The notes below the pieces were generated by a model. That model was not told the origin of the DNA. It did no database searches and saw nothing but the letters and a program-made list of their open reading frames with translations. From Agrocybe praecox (lineage: Eukaryota; Basidiomycota; Agaricomycetes; Agaricales; Agrocybaceae), in assembly GCA_964017145.1 (NCBI GenBank), contig CAXHKQ010000289.1, positions 1 to 60,295 of the forward strand: a stretch of 60,295 nt of DNA, in the 5' to 3' direction. A program made the translations under genes and the position numbers. Shown piece by piece: positions 32,298 to 43,909 of the stretch (positions within the stretch are counted from its first letter, which is position 1; each line of letters opens with the position of its first letter).

Positions 32298-32306
32298 GCC
32301 TTGCTC
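32298..32306. repeat. Target-site duplication of right KDZ copy, right side
   Basis: CCTTGCTCA, identical to 21858-21866. Confidence 0.8.
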
Positions 32307-32494
32307 AAGCAGAATCTCAATATCATTCTTGCTGTTGTCCTCTTCCTTACCCTTTTTATGAAGTCGTCATGTATAATAGTGGCCGTACAGGATTTTGTTA
32401 GTTATTGCCAACTCTCCCCACACTAGTAATATACATTTTTTCCACCCTAAAATAACAAAAAAAAAAAAAAAAACATTTTTCCAGTCACCTTTGG

Positions 32495-34560
32495 CTATAT
32501 CCCTCCCAAGGGACTACTCTTAAATCTCGTTCCTTTCACACTTGGGCCGCTCGCACTGCTCGCTGCTGTCGATTTTGATATTGAAGGAACTTTCATCGCA
32601 GGCACTCCAAGGGGCGAATGTATTGACAAGGTATTCGATGTGCCTACTCCTCCTCCAGCACCAGCACCAGGGCCGACCACTGCGCCATCCTTCCCGTGAC
32701 TATTCGTACTCAAGCTAGGTACAGGACTAGGCGCAACAGCAACAGCAGCACCTCCAGCCATTGAAGACGAAGGTGAGTTCAATCCAAGGTGCACTGCGCC
32801 CGGAGTTTGTCCATGTGCAGCCGCGAGCCTCCGTTTCCGATCCAACAAAATCGCTTCCGACGGCAAAGCAGGTGAAGTACTACGCGACGGGACTTTCTCT
32901 TGTTTCTCTTGTTTATGAAATTGAACAGCTGGAAGCGGGGCCGTGACCGGGTGGGCAGGCGTAGACGCTGCTGTGATTATCGGGGTAACTCCTGGCTGTA
33001 CGACCGGACTCAAAGGGTACAATATCGACGACGACGTAGCAGGGAGCGTCTTGCTCTTCCCATCCGCACCGAGCGAAGGCGCATTTAGAGGAGCCGCCAC
33101 CGCAGACGTCATAGTTAACAAAGATGTTTCTACTCCGGAATCTGAAGACGAGGCTTTGCTATATTGCTCCAAGATTATGGAAGGAGGACCGCGTCCTATG
33201 CTCCTGACCGGTTTGGGCATGTGTATAGGGGGCGAACTTGCGGCTTGGGCTTCCTTGGGCCTATCATCTATGCGGACAGTCTTGCTAGTAGAAGCGACAG
33301 CTTCATTCGAATCCCGTTCAGGGGGCGCACTTCTCGTTCGGAAAAAATCCTTGGGAGCAACAGCTGCTTGTGGCTGAGGAACCTTTGTCGGGCCAGAGTC
33401 ATGACTAATTCCCCCTCCAGTGACCGTTGTCAAGAAACGGTGCATAGACGAAGGTCGACTCTTGACTTCAGAACCTTGAGGTGTAGCTGGTATACTGGTA
33501 GCACCGAAATCATGTGCGATCACGATTGGAGGAGGAGCCTCATATGGATCACCGTGTGCACCTTGAGTGTCGAACTCATCGTAAATTTCTTCTCCACTGA
33601 TAAGTTCTGAAGAAATATTTAATGTTATCAGGGTCCAAAAAGGCATCTATTTACAGCGATGGCGTACCTTCGAGGACATCTTCAAGAGTAATGATTCCGA
33701 TAGGCATAACGGCAGGATCAAAACTTTGCAAAAACTACCAAAGCCTGGTCAATAATACTAAAAGTGGATTATCGGTCGATACAACGTACCTCAGTAGCTC
33801 CCGACTTTGCTAATACAGCATCAGCAGGCATACTCTATTCCATCATCGACATCGAAGTCATTCCACTAGCAAGCTTGAGTAGCTGGAAACCTCGTCGCCT
33901 GCCTTCTTCCTTCTTGCGAGCTTCCTCGCCCCATTTCTCAGAACCCTTGACGACATCCTTTTCCTTGAGTACCTCTCCTTCAGTTTCTGCATCGTAATTC
34001 TCGTTATCTGCAGCATCGATGACTTCGACATCGTAAGGACTTGCACCTTGGAAAATCATCAGGAGATTGTCATCTTTGGGTCCATCTTTCTCTTTGATGG
34101 TGGATGATCCACCGACAGTGGCTTCATCCGAGTTCTTCCTCTTCAGACGATCGATAAAGCGACGTCGCTTCTTGTTGAACCCTTTGCCTTTCTCCTCATC
34201 TCCGCTAGATTCGGATTCAGAGTCGGATGACTCCATCCCGACACGTTTCCGAAGCTTGTGCGTAAGGCCATGTTTGACAGCTTTCTTCACCAAGGCCGCC
34301 TTTTCCACCTTTTCAGCACTGAAACGGCTGACGATTGCCATATGACTTCTCCCTTCCTAAAATTTATCAAGGATGCCGAGCAGAGGTTCGTCGTTGGGTA
34401 CGAAAGGAACCTTGTTTAGCGGAATCTTGTGCAGTAGGGTGGCCTCTGGTGGTAACATATATCATTGGCCATCATTTGATGTATTCGAGATGAAACAACT
34501 CACCATTTGGATCTAGCAGAACACATTGCTTGATGAGCAAAATTCCAATAATCTTCTTGA
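32495..34560 (-). pseudogene. CNNM / Mam3-like (DUF21-CBS) protein, C-terminal half, with two TAG codons
   Basis: Coding blocks on the minus strand give IIGILLIKQCVLLDP (about 34520), IPLNKVPFVPNDEPLLGI (about 34400), GRSHMAIVSRFS (34340), a charged region, SMPADAVLAKSG (about 33820), FDPAVMPIGIITLEDVLE (33723-33668) and, after a GT..AG intron, ELISGEEIYDEFD (from 33606) with a long Ser/Pro-rich tail to 32495. These are the paired CBS region and tail of the CNNM/Mam3 family, membrane proteins linked to divalent metal handling in vacuole or endomembranes. Two in-frame TAG codons stand where this family has Gln: ILDKF-stop-EGRSH (34356-34358) and SMME-stop-SMPADAV (about 33838). The membrane DUF21 part was not found upstream of 34560. 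Confidence 0.75.
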
Positions 34561-35365
34561 CTTTCCTGGTTCTCTGCTTCTCCTTGTCCTCCGGTGGGTT
34601 GGTGCCATCCACTCAGGTAAGGTCAAGATTAGCTACTTTATATCGTTTTATCGCGGCGACGTATACCTTCCGACCATTCTTGCCACTCAATGCAACACTG
34701 GTATGTATCGCCTCAAAACGCCGATGTCGACGTTCGTTGAAGTTTGGGTGGGGTAGCACGTTTGTAGTATCGCGTTTGGTTATTACACTATTAATGCATT
34801 CATTGCCAGCTAGGAAGGGAATAAGCTCAACGGAACAATTCGTGATTGATATCAGAAATATACAGTTCGAAGGCAATACATATGCGTACAAATAAGTATA
34901 AAAAAAGCAGGAGGAAATCATGGTTATGCTCGTCAGTCGGAGAAGGTGTGATTTCCCGGAATACAAGTACTTGGGATATTGCGAGACTAAGAGAATTGGT
35001 ACTAATATGGGCGGATCGTCCGACGTCTTGAGGCAAACAAGGTTAAAGTTGGAAAAAATATCTTCTACTCAGGTCGGGAGCATAGCAGAAGACCAAAGAC
35101 CTTTCAAAACGCGATTTCAAGTTGAGGCTCTCCATGGGTATCATCACCTTGAAAGTAAACGGTCATGATTTAATGTTCATTCGCGATGCAAATATGGTTG
35201 GAACTTACTCATAAGCATATCATACACGTTTAAGAGCTAAATTATAGCAATGGCGCCCACCGATGCCGATGTCGTCATTGACTGTTTGTTTGCAGGGGGA
35301 GGATAATTGATGGATAGTATCCTTTCGGGTGTTACAATTGCGTGCAGTGGCTGACATTCTTGCCG
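34561..35365. other. No recognisable gene
   Basis: Where the DUF21 membrane domain of the CNNM-like gene would be expected, only short frames without hydrophobic helices are seen on either strand. A deletion or strong decay of the 5-prime half of that gene is the likely cause. Confidence 0.4.
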
Positions 35366-36419
35366 CTACACTATGACAAAAGAAAACTTACATCCATATG
35401 CTACCAGCTCGCCAGCAGGATTAGTAAAGTCAACGCCAATTGCTTGCCTGCGAACGATCAGTCCATTACCAACACCGAATAGCGCTAGAGTAGGCGGGAA
35501 TTAAAGGTCAATCACGCACCCATTCCAGTCAATACGGCTTTGGCATGCAGAACATCCCCAACTCTTCCCCCGGGACGTACGAAGGAAGTACCAATATCCG
35601 TCGACACTACTGTCATATAGTGCCCTTTGGCGGCGACTGCTAATGACCCGAGGGTGTCAGTTAGCGAAAGAATGAGTCCACCATGGAATAAATAGTTGTT
35701 AAAATGTCTGCTATATAGGTAGGGAAGTCATAGCTGACCTGTCTATCAAAAGAAATGTGTAAACTGGCGGAGAATAATTCGACAGGAGTTCAAGCTGGAC
35801 GCACCCCGACTCGATTCACTGTGAATTTACCAAGTCAGACCATCAGTATGCTTATCAAAACGAGAACGTACTGTTATATTGTTCAATCTTCAAGGAGACT
35901 TCGACTGAACCTGGTACAGCTTTGTGAATTTGGAGCTGCGTGCATTAGGCACGTTTAGAACTCGATACATTATGACTTGAGGGAGTCCATTACATTAGGA
36001 AAGCACTGTGTATCATGGCCTAGAGATTTCTACATCAATGCGGGGTAAACAGATTCACGGAAGGATATACTCACCTTTGTTCTGTATGAAAGAGTTCCAG
36101 ACCTGGAAGCAGTGGTTATATTTCTTATAATGTCTACCAAGCGAGATTGTTTACCCTTCGTGTAAAGCGTAGGCAGCCAGCCATAGGATCTATAGGCAGT
36201 GATGATGGTATTGGAGAAGAGCGAATTAGCCGACAGTCGATCGCGAACTTTGACCGGGAGCCCTGACCCGGTCTTCAAGATACCTCTTTTCCACTCTCCA
36301 CGACCATTGCTCAATCCTTCTGCCCACATACTCTGGCTACCAGCACCCTGCAACACCTACAATGACGCTAAATTCTTGCGAAACTACTCTCTCACCCTAT
36401 AATCATCGAAGGACACCAT
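35366..36419 (-). CDS. Hot-dog fold thioesterase (PaaI/4HBT-like)
   Basis: The clearest exon (35710-35520) encodes NNYLFHGGLILSLTD, then AVAAKGHYMTVVSTDIG and RPGGRVGDVLHAKAVL. HGG plus the following helix is the hallmark of 4HBT/ACOT13-type thioesterases, which hydrolyse acyl-CoA esters. The next exon (35447-35366) encodes AIGVDFTNPAGELVAYG, the usual last strand. Upstream, AVPGSVEVSLKIEQYN (about 35910) fits the first strand. The 5-prime exons up to ATG 36419 (MVSFDDYR) are less certain; one may be SQSMWAEGLSNGRGEWKRG. I see no premature stop in the exons that join, so this is the one conserved host-like gene here that may be intact. Confidence 0.6.
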
Positions 36420-36672
36420 CTTCTTGAAGCGAATTTGGACGCGAAGGACCAACGAACAGACTTGGAGTCATTGGGACTGCCTGTCAACTAGAACAAGGTG
36501 TCTTCCTATTTCAACCAGTATCATCCTGGAATGACACCTTGATCTGACGTGGTCCCGATTGCCGGGTGTATCCCCTCTCGCCTGGTAGACTTCCCTACGC
36601 GTCTTTGTTTTTCTTAAATTTGCAGCAATCGCAACCGACGACCCTCACGTCTTGCAGGCTTTGCCGTATGCG

Positions 36673-38928
36673 TTATCGGAACGAATCTGCTAGCTGCTGA
36701 ACATTTGTCCTAGGCTCTCTTCCCAAAAACAAATCCCCATACTTGATACTCCATAGCCAAGCAAGTAAAAATACAGGTGTGCTGATCAACACATTTAGCA
36801 CCGGGTATATATCAGGATATCTCGACGGTGGTGCTACGACCATTTCTATCGAGTGCAGGAGGAGCGCCGCGCTATAGACGGTCTTAAAAGGTCATTAGTA
36901 AATTATGGAAGGAAACCCAACATATAGACTCACCACCGACACCAATTGCACAAAAGTCTTCGGCGTTTTGAAAGGGTTATATCCAATAAGTCTATTCTAG
37001 ATCAACAGCATCGCAACATATTGTATGCCCAATCCGTCCTTCTTCAACAACGGCCACATGCTAAAGACAGAACGACATCGCAGAGGTGAGCAATGCATAA
37101 GGTAGCAGAGCAAGGAATAGTGTTGGTTCCGCCTCCTTCTCAGATGCATCTTCCCCTTTCTTATCCTTTTCTTTCTCCTGTGCAGGAGTATTCACTCTCG
37201 AACTCAGGCTCATCCCAATACCGCACCTAATCATCCCCACAACAGCCGGCAAGAAACCCAACGCGGTCAAAAGCGTCGACATCTTCATCAACAAATCCTG
37301 TCCTGCCCATTTCTTCCACTTGAACACAATATTCGTCACACACCAGAAGTTCGCGACTTTGTCTTCAAACAACCCTCTTGCGAAGGAAAATATCCATATG
37401 ATAGGCTGGAAAATGCTACTGGTGCCAGATAATGGAGCGAAAGGAGGTAGCCAAGGGAGGAAGAGGACGGCGAAAGTGACGCTGGTGACGAGGGCGAGGC
37501 GGATAAAGAGACGCATCCTATGGAGAATTCTGTGTGAGGGGGTTATTTGTATTATAGAGTGTAAATATACTCACCCTTCCGTTGGTCCCAAGTAAAGGCA
37601 TTTTGCAATAAGGTACGATCCGATTGCGGGCATGTAGTACAAAGCCATCTGCTTGAAGCCCAAACTCAAAACAAAGAAGAAAGCACCCCATAAATCTTGT
37701 TCCATCGCAAAGAAGTTCATCGAAAGTAACGTAAAGCCTACGAACAACATTTTAAGTCTTCACTCGACACCATTCGTTCAAGGAGGTGAACTCACCAAGC
37801 ATGACCGCATTATATTGGAAATGTCCAAAGTCGATCAATAGTAGGGCTGGTTGCATGATGAGGGTCAGGACAGCCAGTTCTTGTGTCCGTTTTGACCTGC
37901 TCCCTTGCCATATAGCAGCAAAGAGTAGCAAAGCGGGGACATATACCAGAGTATCGAGCACTAGAACGCTAAATCGCATGAAGACTTTGCTGCCGACGCT
38001 TTCGATCCCTCGTGAAGCATCTAAGGCTACCACCCATGATGGATTGAATATGTTTGCACTGATATAGATTGGGGCAGCATTGAGTCAAAGGGAATTAGAG
38101 CGATGAAGGGTGTGGTTGCTCACATAAACCCACAAGCCCACGATATATACACTGTTAGAGGTGGATAATCCAAGCCCCAGTACGGTAGATCATAGGAATA
38201 CCACTGATTAAACGGCAGATGTAGAGTGATTTCCATCCAATGTCATTGAGCTTCATAATCTCCATACATGGGCGGCGTTGCCTGGCCTATCAAGGTTCAT
38301 ACACACGTTTAGAAATTAATGCCAATGTGCAGAGATCATCTTGACCTGAATATGACCCCAATCCGATTGCCCATTTGAACAGCACGGCACCCATGACAAT
38401 CCCTGGCAGGACCCATTGCTTCATCCCACGTTTGTGCATCCACCGAATCCATCGCTGCCCCATCGCCGGCTGGCCAGGATCGTGATACTCGTGCACGCCA
38501 TTATGCAATGCGTGGCTGAGGACCATGCTGTGTCCAGTGCCGTTTGGTCGGAGGTAGCTGCTGCTGCTCGTCGTGCGGACACGCACATTCCTCATGGTGG
38601 TCGAAGGTGATGGTACCATCCCCGAGGTGCTCGCAGTATTATTGTGTGCTTCGAGATTAGCGGTGTTCAGCTCGAGAAGTGCATTGTTCAGACTCTGCCA
38701 CCGTGAAGTGGAGACTTGTCTGCGCACAGCACCTGCTGGTACTGGTCCGATTTTCACACCATCTTTCACCGAGGACGAGGAGGAGGAAGGGAACACGAAG
38801 CCACCCTGCCCCTGCGTTTCTTGGGGCTGCAGGCCATTTTGCGGATTTGCGGATTTTAAGAAAGACTGAGAAGAGTAGTTAGGAGATATAGGAGTCTCAG
38901 GAGGCGTATTAAGCCAATGGTGGCTCAC
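36673..38928 (-). pseudogene. ALG6: ALG6 (dolichyl-P-Glc:Man9GlcNAc2-PP-dolichol glucosyltransferase), decayed
   Basis: Conserved ALG6 blocks appear in order: N-terminal cytosolic part with TM (from 38928, GTG at the expected start), [17 protein letters not shown] and [13 protein letters not shown] (38260-38150), FNPSWVVALDASRG (38050), LLLIDFGHFQYNAVMLG, MNFFAMEQDLWGAFF, RGLFEDKVANFWC (about 37370), MWPLLKKDGLGIQYVAM (about 37040), NRLIGYNPFKTPK and RYPDIYPVLNVLIST (about 36800). The enzyme adds the first glucose to the lipid-linked N-glycan precursor in the ER. Lesions: TGA in EAQ-stop-HWME (38247-38249, Arg expected), TAG in MLLI-stop-NRLIG (Trp expected), and loss of the segment between SAMSFC and SMWPLL, including the conserved HEK motif region. 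Confidence 0.8.
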
Positions 38929-39553
38929 CGAGCTCTCAATTAGGTGTCAATGGGGAGTGGGCGCCAGAATGACGGGAATATTGTCGTCATTGTTGGTGTT
39001 GGATTTTGGCAAGAGTAGAAGATGGTTTCTAAGGAAAAATTAGATGAGTGGTTATAAGAAAGAAAGAAGACTGTGGTGGAGAGAGTGCAGAAGCGAGAAG
39101 CATTAGAAGGGCGAACTAGGAAATGAAGAGAAGAGAAACTTCTGGCAGAAGCTCAACGTTCAGAGCAGATGTACAAAAACGTCGTGGTCTCGTCGTCTTT
39201 ATAGCAATATATGAACTCGGAGGTCTTGACATCTTGATTGCTTCAGGTGTGTTTTTAATGTTGACAGCGGTTCTTCAGGAGTATTAACTTGGATTTACGT
39301 GTTCATTGCATGTTTTCTTTAAGTGTTCTGATCGTCATCCTCATAAGTTTTGTCCTCTCGTCTGGCATGAGTACTGCTATAGGCTGCATTCAAGAACTTG
39401 CAATGGATTTGGATTAGCAAACAAGGAAAGACGGTTGATGAGCCATAGGGAATTTGTTTTTTCAAAAGAATCAGAGCATCCGTTCCTTCCTTGAACCAAG
39501 AGACGAAGTATATTAAATTTATAAATGACATGGCATAGCTACAAATTATTCGA
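38929..39553. other. No recognisable gene
   Basis: Spacer between the ALG6 pseudogene and the 477-aa ORF. No motif or repeat stands out on either strand. Confidence 0.4.
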
Positions 39554-40987
39554 TCAAGCATCCGGCTGTTCCTCTTTGCTGAGGGAGGGGTCACGGTCTT
39601 CCTCTGGCATGACAACATATGGACGAGCTGCAGTCTGTCTTGCCCTCTGTACCAGCCAAGGCCTGTCCTCTGTAAGAACAGAACCTATGTTGAATTCCTT
39701 CCACAGCGTATCTGCATGGCGCACAAAAAACTTGTTTTGGCCTTGCCTTTTGTAATCGCAGATACCAGATTCGTCGCAGAGGCCATGTGAAATATAGACG
39801 TGTTGGACGGATGAATTAAGCGCCGTCCATTCTGCGACAAAATCTGCACAATCTATTATCGCGAAAGAACCGAAGGAGTCGGCAGATGCCTCGGAACCAG
39901 CCTTGGAGTCAGACTCGGAGTCAGACTCGGAGTCGACATATTGCTTGTGCGAAGAAGGGAGGATAAGGGGCAAGGGTGTGCGGAGAGAAAAAACTTGGAG
40001 AGATATACACCTCTGGAGAAGGGTGTCCCAACCGATGTACACAGATTCGTCCCACGGCGGATATCTGTATGTATACTGGGATATTCGCATTGAGCAAACT
40101 ATAAAACATGGAAAATCAAAGAAACACACCTCGTGAGTAAGTATGTCAAACTTTATTCTCAGAATGGTGAGTGTGTTGAACACTTTGGTCCAAGTATGTG
40201 TTTGGAAGTGAGCCAGGAATCTAGGCCAGTACGCAAGTAAGGTAAGCTCCTTAATCCCTTCCTCCAAAATTGTTTGACCAAGTTTCTGACAAAGGTTAAA
40301 GTCCCAAGGGACGGTGAATTCCAATGAAGAAACGGCTCCAAAAACGAGTTTTCTTCGTGAAAGTTCTTTGATGCTTTTGGGCCGCTTGGGCTTGGGGACC
40401 AATTCAGAAGCAGGTACAGTTGGGAGCAGAGGTGAAGGAGCCGGCTCCGATTCGGAAGCAGGCACAGTCGAAGGAAGAGATGAAGAAGCCGGCTCCGATT
40501 CGGAAGCACGTACAGTCGAAGGAAGAGGTGAAGAAGCCGGCTCCGATTCGGAAGCACGTACAGTCGAAGGAAGAGGTGCAGGAGCTGGCTCCGATTTGGA
40601 AGTGGTGACCTCGGCCAGAGGTCTCCTGACTTCATTTGAAGGCCACTGTTGGAGGTAAAATGTCCTAGCAAGATCCATGTATCGAGAAATTTCCTCTTCG
40701 TTCTTCAGAATGATGTGGTATCGATGACCAATCATTGTTCTGATTTGTCGATCATAAATCGGTGTATCTGAGCCTTCGAATAAACCACTTCGCAATTGAC
40801 GAATACATTCTTCGGGGGCGCGGTCAAGAAAAAGCTGTAGGACGTGAGAGTATATCTCGTTCGGTACAGTTGACAGGCTTTTCTCCAGATCATCTGCAGA
40901 CATATACAGAAGCGGAGAGACGGGGTCGCAGTGGTTGTAAGTGGAGTGGTGATGATAAATAAGTCGAGGGTGGTCTTTGTCTGTCAT
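39554..40987 (-). CDS. Hypothetical protein with Ser-Glu-Pro minisatellite repeat
   Basis: One frame of 477 codons starts at ATG 40987 (MTDKDHPRLIYHHH). Residues 30-120 are helical and polar (ADDLEKSLSTVPNEIY, PEECIRQLRSGLFEG). Residues 125-200 hold four tandem copies of a 17-residue unit around SESEPASSPLPSTVRA. The rest has a short hydrophobic stretch (CFFDFPCFIVCSM) and YIGWDTLLQRC, which may be retained introns, and an acidic SES/D run. I recognise no family. It is the longest uninterrupted host-like frame in the decayed region, but lack of homologues known to me means it may be a fungal-specific gene. Confidence 0.5.
   Translation of the reverse strand: MTDKDHPRLIYHHHSTYNHCDPVSPLLYMSADDLEKSLSTVPNEIYSHVLQLFLDRAPEECIRQLRSGLFEGSDTPIYDRQIRTMIGHRYHIILKNEEEISRYMDLARTFYLQQWPSNEVRRPLAEVTTSKSEPAPAPLPSTVRASESEPASSPLPSTVRASESEPASSSLPSTVPASESEPAPSPLLPTVPASELVPKPKRPKSIKELSRRKLVFGAVSSLEFTVPWDFNLCQKLGQTILEEGIKELTLLAYWPRFLAHFQTHTWTKVFNTLTILRIKFDILTHEVCFFDFPCFIVCSMRISQYTYRYPPWDESVYIGWDTLLQRCISLQVFSLRTPLPLILPSSHKQYVDSESDSESDSKAGSEASADSFGSFAIIDCADFVAEWTALNSSVQHVYISHGLCDESGICDYKRQGQNKFFVRHADTLWKEFNIGSVLTEDRPWLVQRARQTAARPYVVMPEEDRDPSLSKEEQPDA
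40395..40620. repeat. 51-bp minisatellite in coding sequence
   Basis: Four tandem units of 51 bp (unit core tccgattcggaagca, then acagtcgaaggaag) encode the repeated 17-residue motif. The two middle units differ at very few positions, suggesting recent expansion. Confidence 0.8.
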
Positions 40988-41890
40988 CTTTTAGTAACAG
41001 TCCTGTTGCGCGAGCACTTGCTGCAGTATCTGAGTTATCCTCGTATCAGCAGAGGTGGTCTTAAATAAAGTTAAAAAAACATACATTTTCATGTTTTTCT
41101 TTTATTCCCATGCACCATGTGACCTAAACAACAAACACGTCGTGACATGCTGTTTGTAACTCTAACCTTCTGTATCCTGAGTCACTCTAACTTCAAGTTC
41201 TACTCTCTGCAGTTGCATGCCTCGAACGCTCCATCATCTAGGTCACAAAAAATAGTCCCATAATGATTTCTATCTAAAAAGTAGAGTAGACTGTATTTTA
41301 AAAGTAATCTCTCCTACGCATATTAACATGTTATCCAACACGTCAAGAGTTCCATACACAATTTAGCTTACACCGGTTTGTGGTGATCCACAGCCCCTAC
41401 GCATTATTTTGTATGTTCGAGCTAGACTTGACTCTAGTAGGCAGCTGAAGTCGAAACACAGGAAGGAGCTGCAGCGTTCAGTGGCTACGCAGACACATTG
41501 GAGCAGCATTCCTCTTGCTCACGGTTGACTTGCCGCCCTATATTTCAATACATGAGATTTTCTTTTATAAAAAGAGGGATGCCACCTGAGCTTACCGCAA
41601 CACGTAGGCATACACTTTGTGGCTTGTGGTGTCAGAGGCTGGCCTTGCAGAATCTTTGCGACACAAGTTGTTAAAGTTGTCCATAGCCACATAGGCTAGG
41701 AGATTGCAACGAAGACTAGACTCGGAGTTCCTGAAGCAAGCACAGCAGCGACCATGTACAGTTCCGGATTATGGATCTTCGGGGGCACACGGTTGTTCGT
41801 AGCACGATCCTTAGCCCTCAGATGCTTCGCACTGCCATAATTTTCAACCAATGTCATTCATAAACATGAAATGGATGGTTTAGAACTTAC
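40988..41890. other. No recognisable gene
   Basis: Nothing with family motifs on either strand. Parts may be the decayed remainder of the kinase fragment that follows. Confidence 0.4.
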
Positions 41891-42017
41891 TTTTGCGCAG
41901 GTATTGGTGCACGAGGATGTGGTCAAAGATTCACCTCCAGCGTATTCCAGGATTATGCCAATATGTTTGTCAGTTTCGATAACATCCTATAATCTGGGCG
42001 ATGTTTGGGTATTTGAG
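41891..42017 (-). pseudogene. Protein kinase catalytic-domain fragment with frameshifts
   Basis: Reading frames on the minus strand, LKYPNIAQII, then VIETDKHIGIILEYAGGE, then LFDHILVHQYLRK, follow each other but sit in three different frames. Together they match the region from the alphaC-beta4 turn to the alphaE start of fungal Ser/Thr kinases. One extra base near 41990 and one missing base near 41930 explain the frame changes. Only this one exon is recognisable, cut off on its 5-prime side by the 1.14-kb repeat starting at 42024. The exact kinase family cannot be told. Confidence 0.55.
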
Positions 42018-42023
42018 AGTCTG

Positions 42024-43162
42024 TGAATGGAAAAGAAAGATTAGTCAGTAAAATAAGTAAAATAAGCAATAATGTAGCAAAGAAAGATCAAAGAAAGGGT
42101 CTAATTGTATATGTTAGAAAACAAGCCGACTTTACGCGAAGTAAAGCGCGAAAAGGATGGGCCAACAGCTGTGGACCATCCACCAAGAAAGAACATGACA
42201 AAAGTGAGAAGACATACCTTCGAGGCCCTCGTTTTCTTGTCTATTTTGCTCATCCTAACGCTACTGCCCGTATTTCCTCTCTTGACAAACTTCATCGTGA
42301 CGTCCTCTTGCCACTGACTTGCCATGCAGACCAAGCTTGACTGTTCCCAAGCTCGTCCTCTCCCAGCGTCTGCAAGAGCGAATACGGCCTGAAATTTGGA
42401 AGCGGTACGGTGTGGGTGGGCAGCCACGTAGGCGAATGTAGCTGGGTGCGCGTATACGTCCGGTATTGGTACCTTGGCAGTGCTTCTGCATTTGGATTCC
42501 CGCTTGACTGATTCAGGGTGGGGTATGCACTCGCTGCTGATGACCCAGTCGTTTCGGAGAAAGAGCAACCGAGGCGCGTGGATGTTGGTGCTCACTAGTA
42601 TAGGATGTCCTTGGAGGCGGATATGGCCTGAACTTGGGGGTGGTACGGTGTGGTTGGGCAGCCGCGTAGGCGAATGCAGCTGGGTGCGCGTATACATCCG
42701 GTATTGGCACCTTGTCAGTGCTTCTGCATTTGGATTCCCGCTTGACTGATTCAGGGTGGGGTATGCACTCGCTGCTGATGACCCAGTCGTTTCGGAGAAA
42801 GAGCAAACGAGGCGCGTGGATGTTGGAGTTCACTAGTAGAGGATGTCCTTGGAGGCAGTGATGAGCTCTGTGTTGGATTGATGGGCGTGGTGTTGTACCT
42901 GTCTCCGTTGCAATCCAGCATCGAAAGTGTGGTAATCGAAGCGAAAATGTGGCGATATGAACGCATATTCAGGACGTGGATGACAGGTGAATGTCATGAT
43001 TGATATACTAGAGAATGAGACCGTAAGCAACATGGAAAGAGGGAAGGTAAAAAGGATACTCACAATCGATATTGAAAAGATCCTAAGACAGATTATGCGT
43101 GAATCGTGCGACGAGCGAAGAACCTCCAGTCGACGCACAATCGCCAGCATACAAGCAGACAA
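42024..43162. repeat. 1.14-kb dispersed repeat, copy 2
   Basis: Matches 18096-19240 in direct orientation, including the two 238-bp tandem units (42374-42611 and 42612-42849). It abuts the kinase fragment on its left. On its right it runs into a candidate Copia LTR. Confidence 0.85.
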
Positions 43163-43394
43163 AAGAATTTGAGAGGAGGTAACAGAGAGTTGGATAGCAT
43201 GGAGAAGATAGCATAGAGAAGCGCAACTAGCAAACCACTATCAGTCGTTCCAGTAAGTAAGTAAGAAAGAGTAGAGTCCGAATTTGGAATGCATATTCGC
43301 TATGTCACACCGTGTTACTGTGATTAAACCTCAACATCAACATTCTATTATTATCTTCTACTTATCTCAAAACTTATCTTTCAAAGGTTCAACG
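43108..43394 (+). repeat. Candidate Copia-type LTR, copy 1
   Basis: Begins near TGCGACGAGCGAAGAACCTC, shared with 50462, and ends before a primer-site-like sequence at 43401. The internal parts of the two candidates are poorly conserved, so boundaries and family are inferred from layout only. Confidence 0.35.
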
Positions 43395-43400
43395 CGTATG

Positions 43401-43443
43401 TTGTGTCAGAGCTGTCGTGAGGTTCTCTACACAACTCTGACAC
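43401..43443. other. Primer-site-like hairpin, copy 1
   Basis: GTGTCAGAG (43403-43411) pairs perfectly with CTCTGACAC (43435-43443) around a loop containing TGAGGTTCTCT. The first arm resembles the TGGTATCAGAGC primer site used by many Copia elements. The same structure recurs at 50707-50752. Confidence 0.5.
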
Positions 43444-43651
43444 ACCGATAAGTTACTAGGAGTACTTGAGTCTTGCAAGCACTACTCAAGCAGTTGAAGA
43501 GCCGCCAGCCTGAAGTTGCTTTTATCATGTTCATTGTTTCTCTCCCTGTCAGCTCTTTTTTTAAATCTGTATCCAACACATTTCTAATCAGCTCCCATAG
43601 TATCCTTGTCCCCTCGGAGTCGCCCATCATCCTTCAGTTCTGTATTAGCAA

Positions 43652-43909
43652 ATGTTCTCCTCCTCATATCAACCTCATATACCTTTCGAGTCAACTGGCC
43701 TTAAGTCCAACTTACGTGAAGCTGGGCATAGAAAAGAAGATTGCATGTGTCAATTGTGTCAGAAGCTATGTCAAACATTTGGGTCTCTAGTACCGAATGG
43801 CCCCATCTACCTGGAATCAGGAACAAGGAACATTCATCACTCTGGAAATACATTGCTGATGAATCATGTGGAAAGAAGGAATCCACTGACAAGCTTTACT
43901 ACGAATTAG
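43652..43909 (+). pseudogene. Copia-like gag-pol remnant
   Basis: The plus strand contains AGHRKEDC, the second half of a Copia-type zinc knuckle, and about 40 residues later IYLESGTRNIHHSG, which resembles the Copia protease site region (LDSGAT..HI) with the catalytic Asp replaced by Glu. No other part of the polyprotein is recognisable, so this is a short degenerate fragment. Confidence 0.4.

Noticed and set aside
32455..32475. Poly-A run as the tail of a LINE or retrocopy
   Set aside because: It lies just past the 3-prime end of the CNNM-like gene but on the wrong strand for its tail. That gene retains introns, and no target duplication is visible.
41700..41890. Further kinase exons downstream of the fragment at 41891
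   Set aside because: Frames here (for example PKIHNPELYMVAAVLASG) do not follow the kinase catalytic loop or activation segment, so I did not extend the feature.
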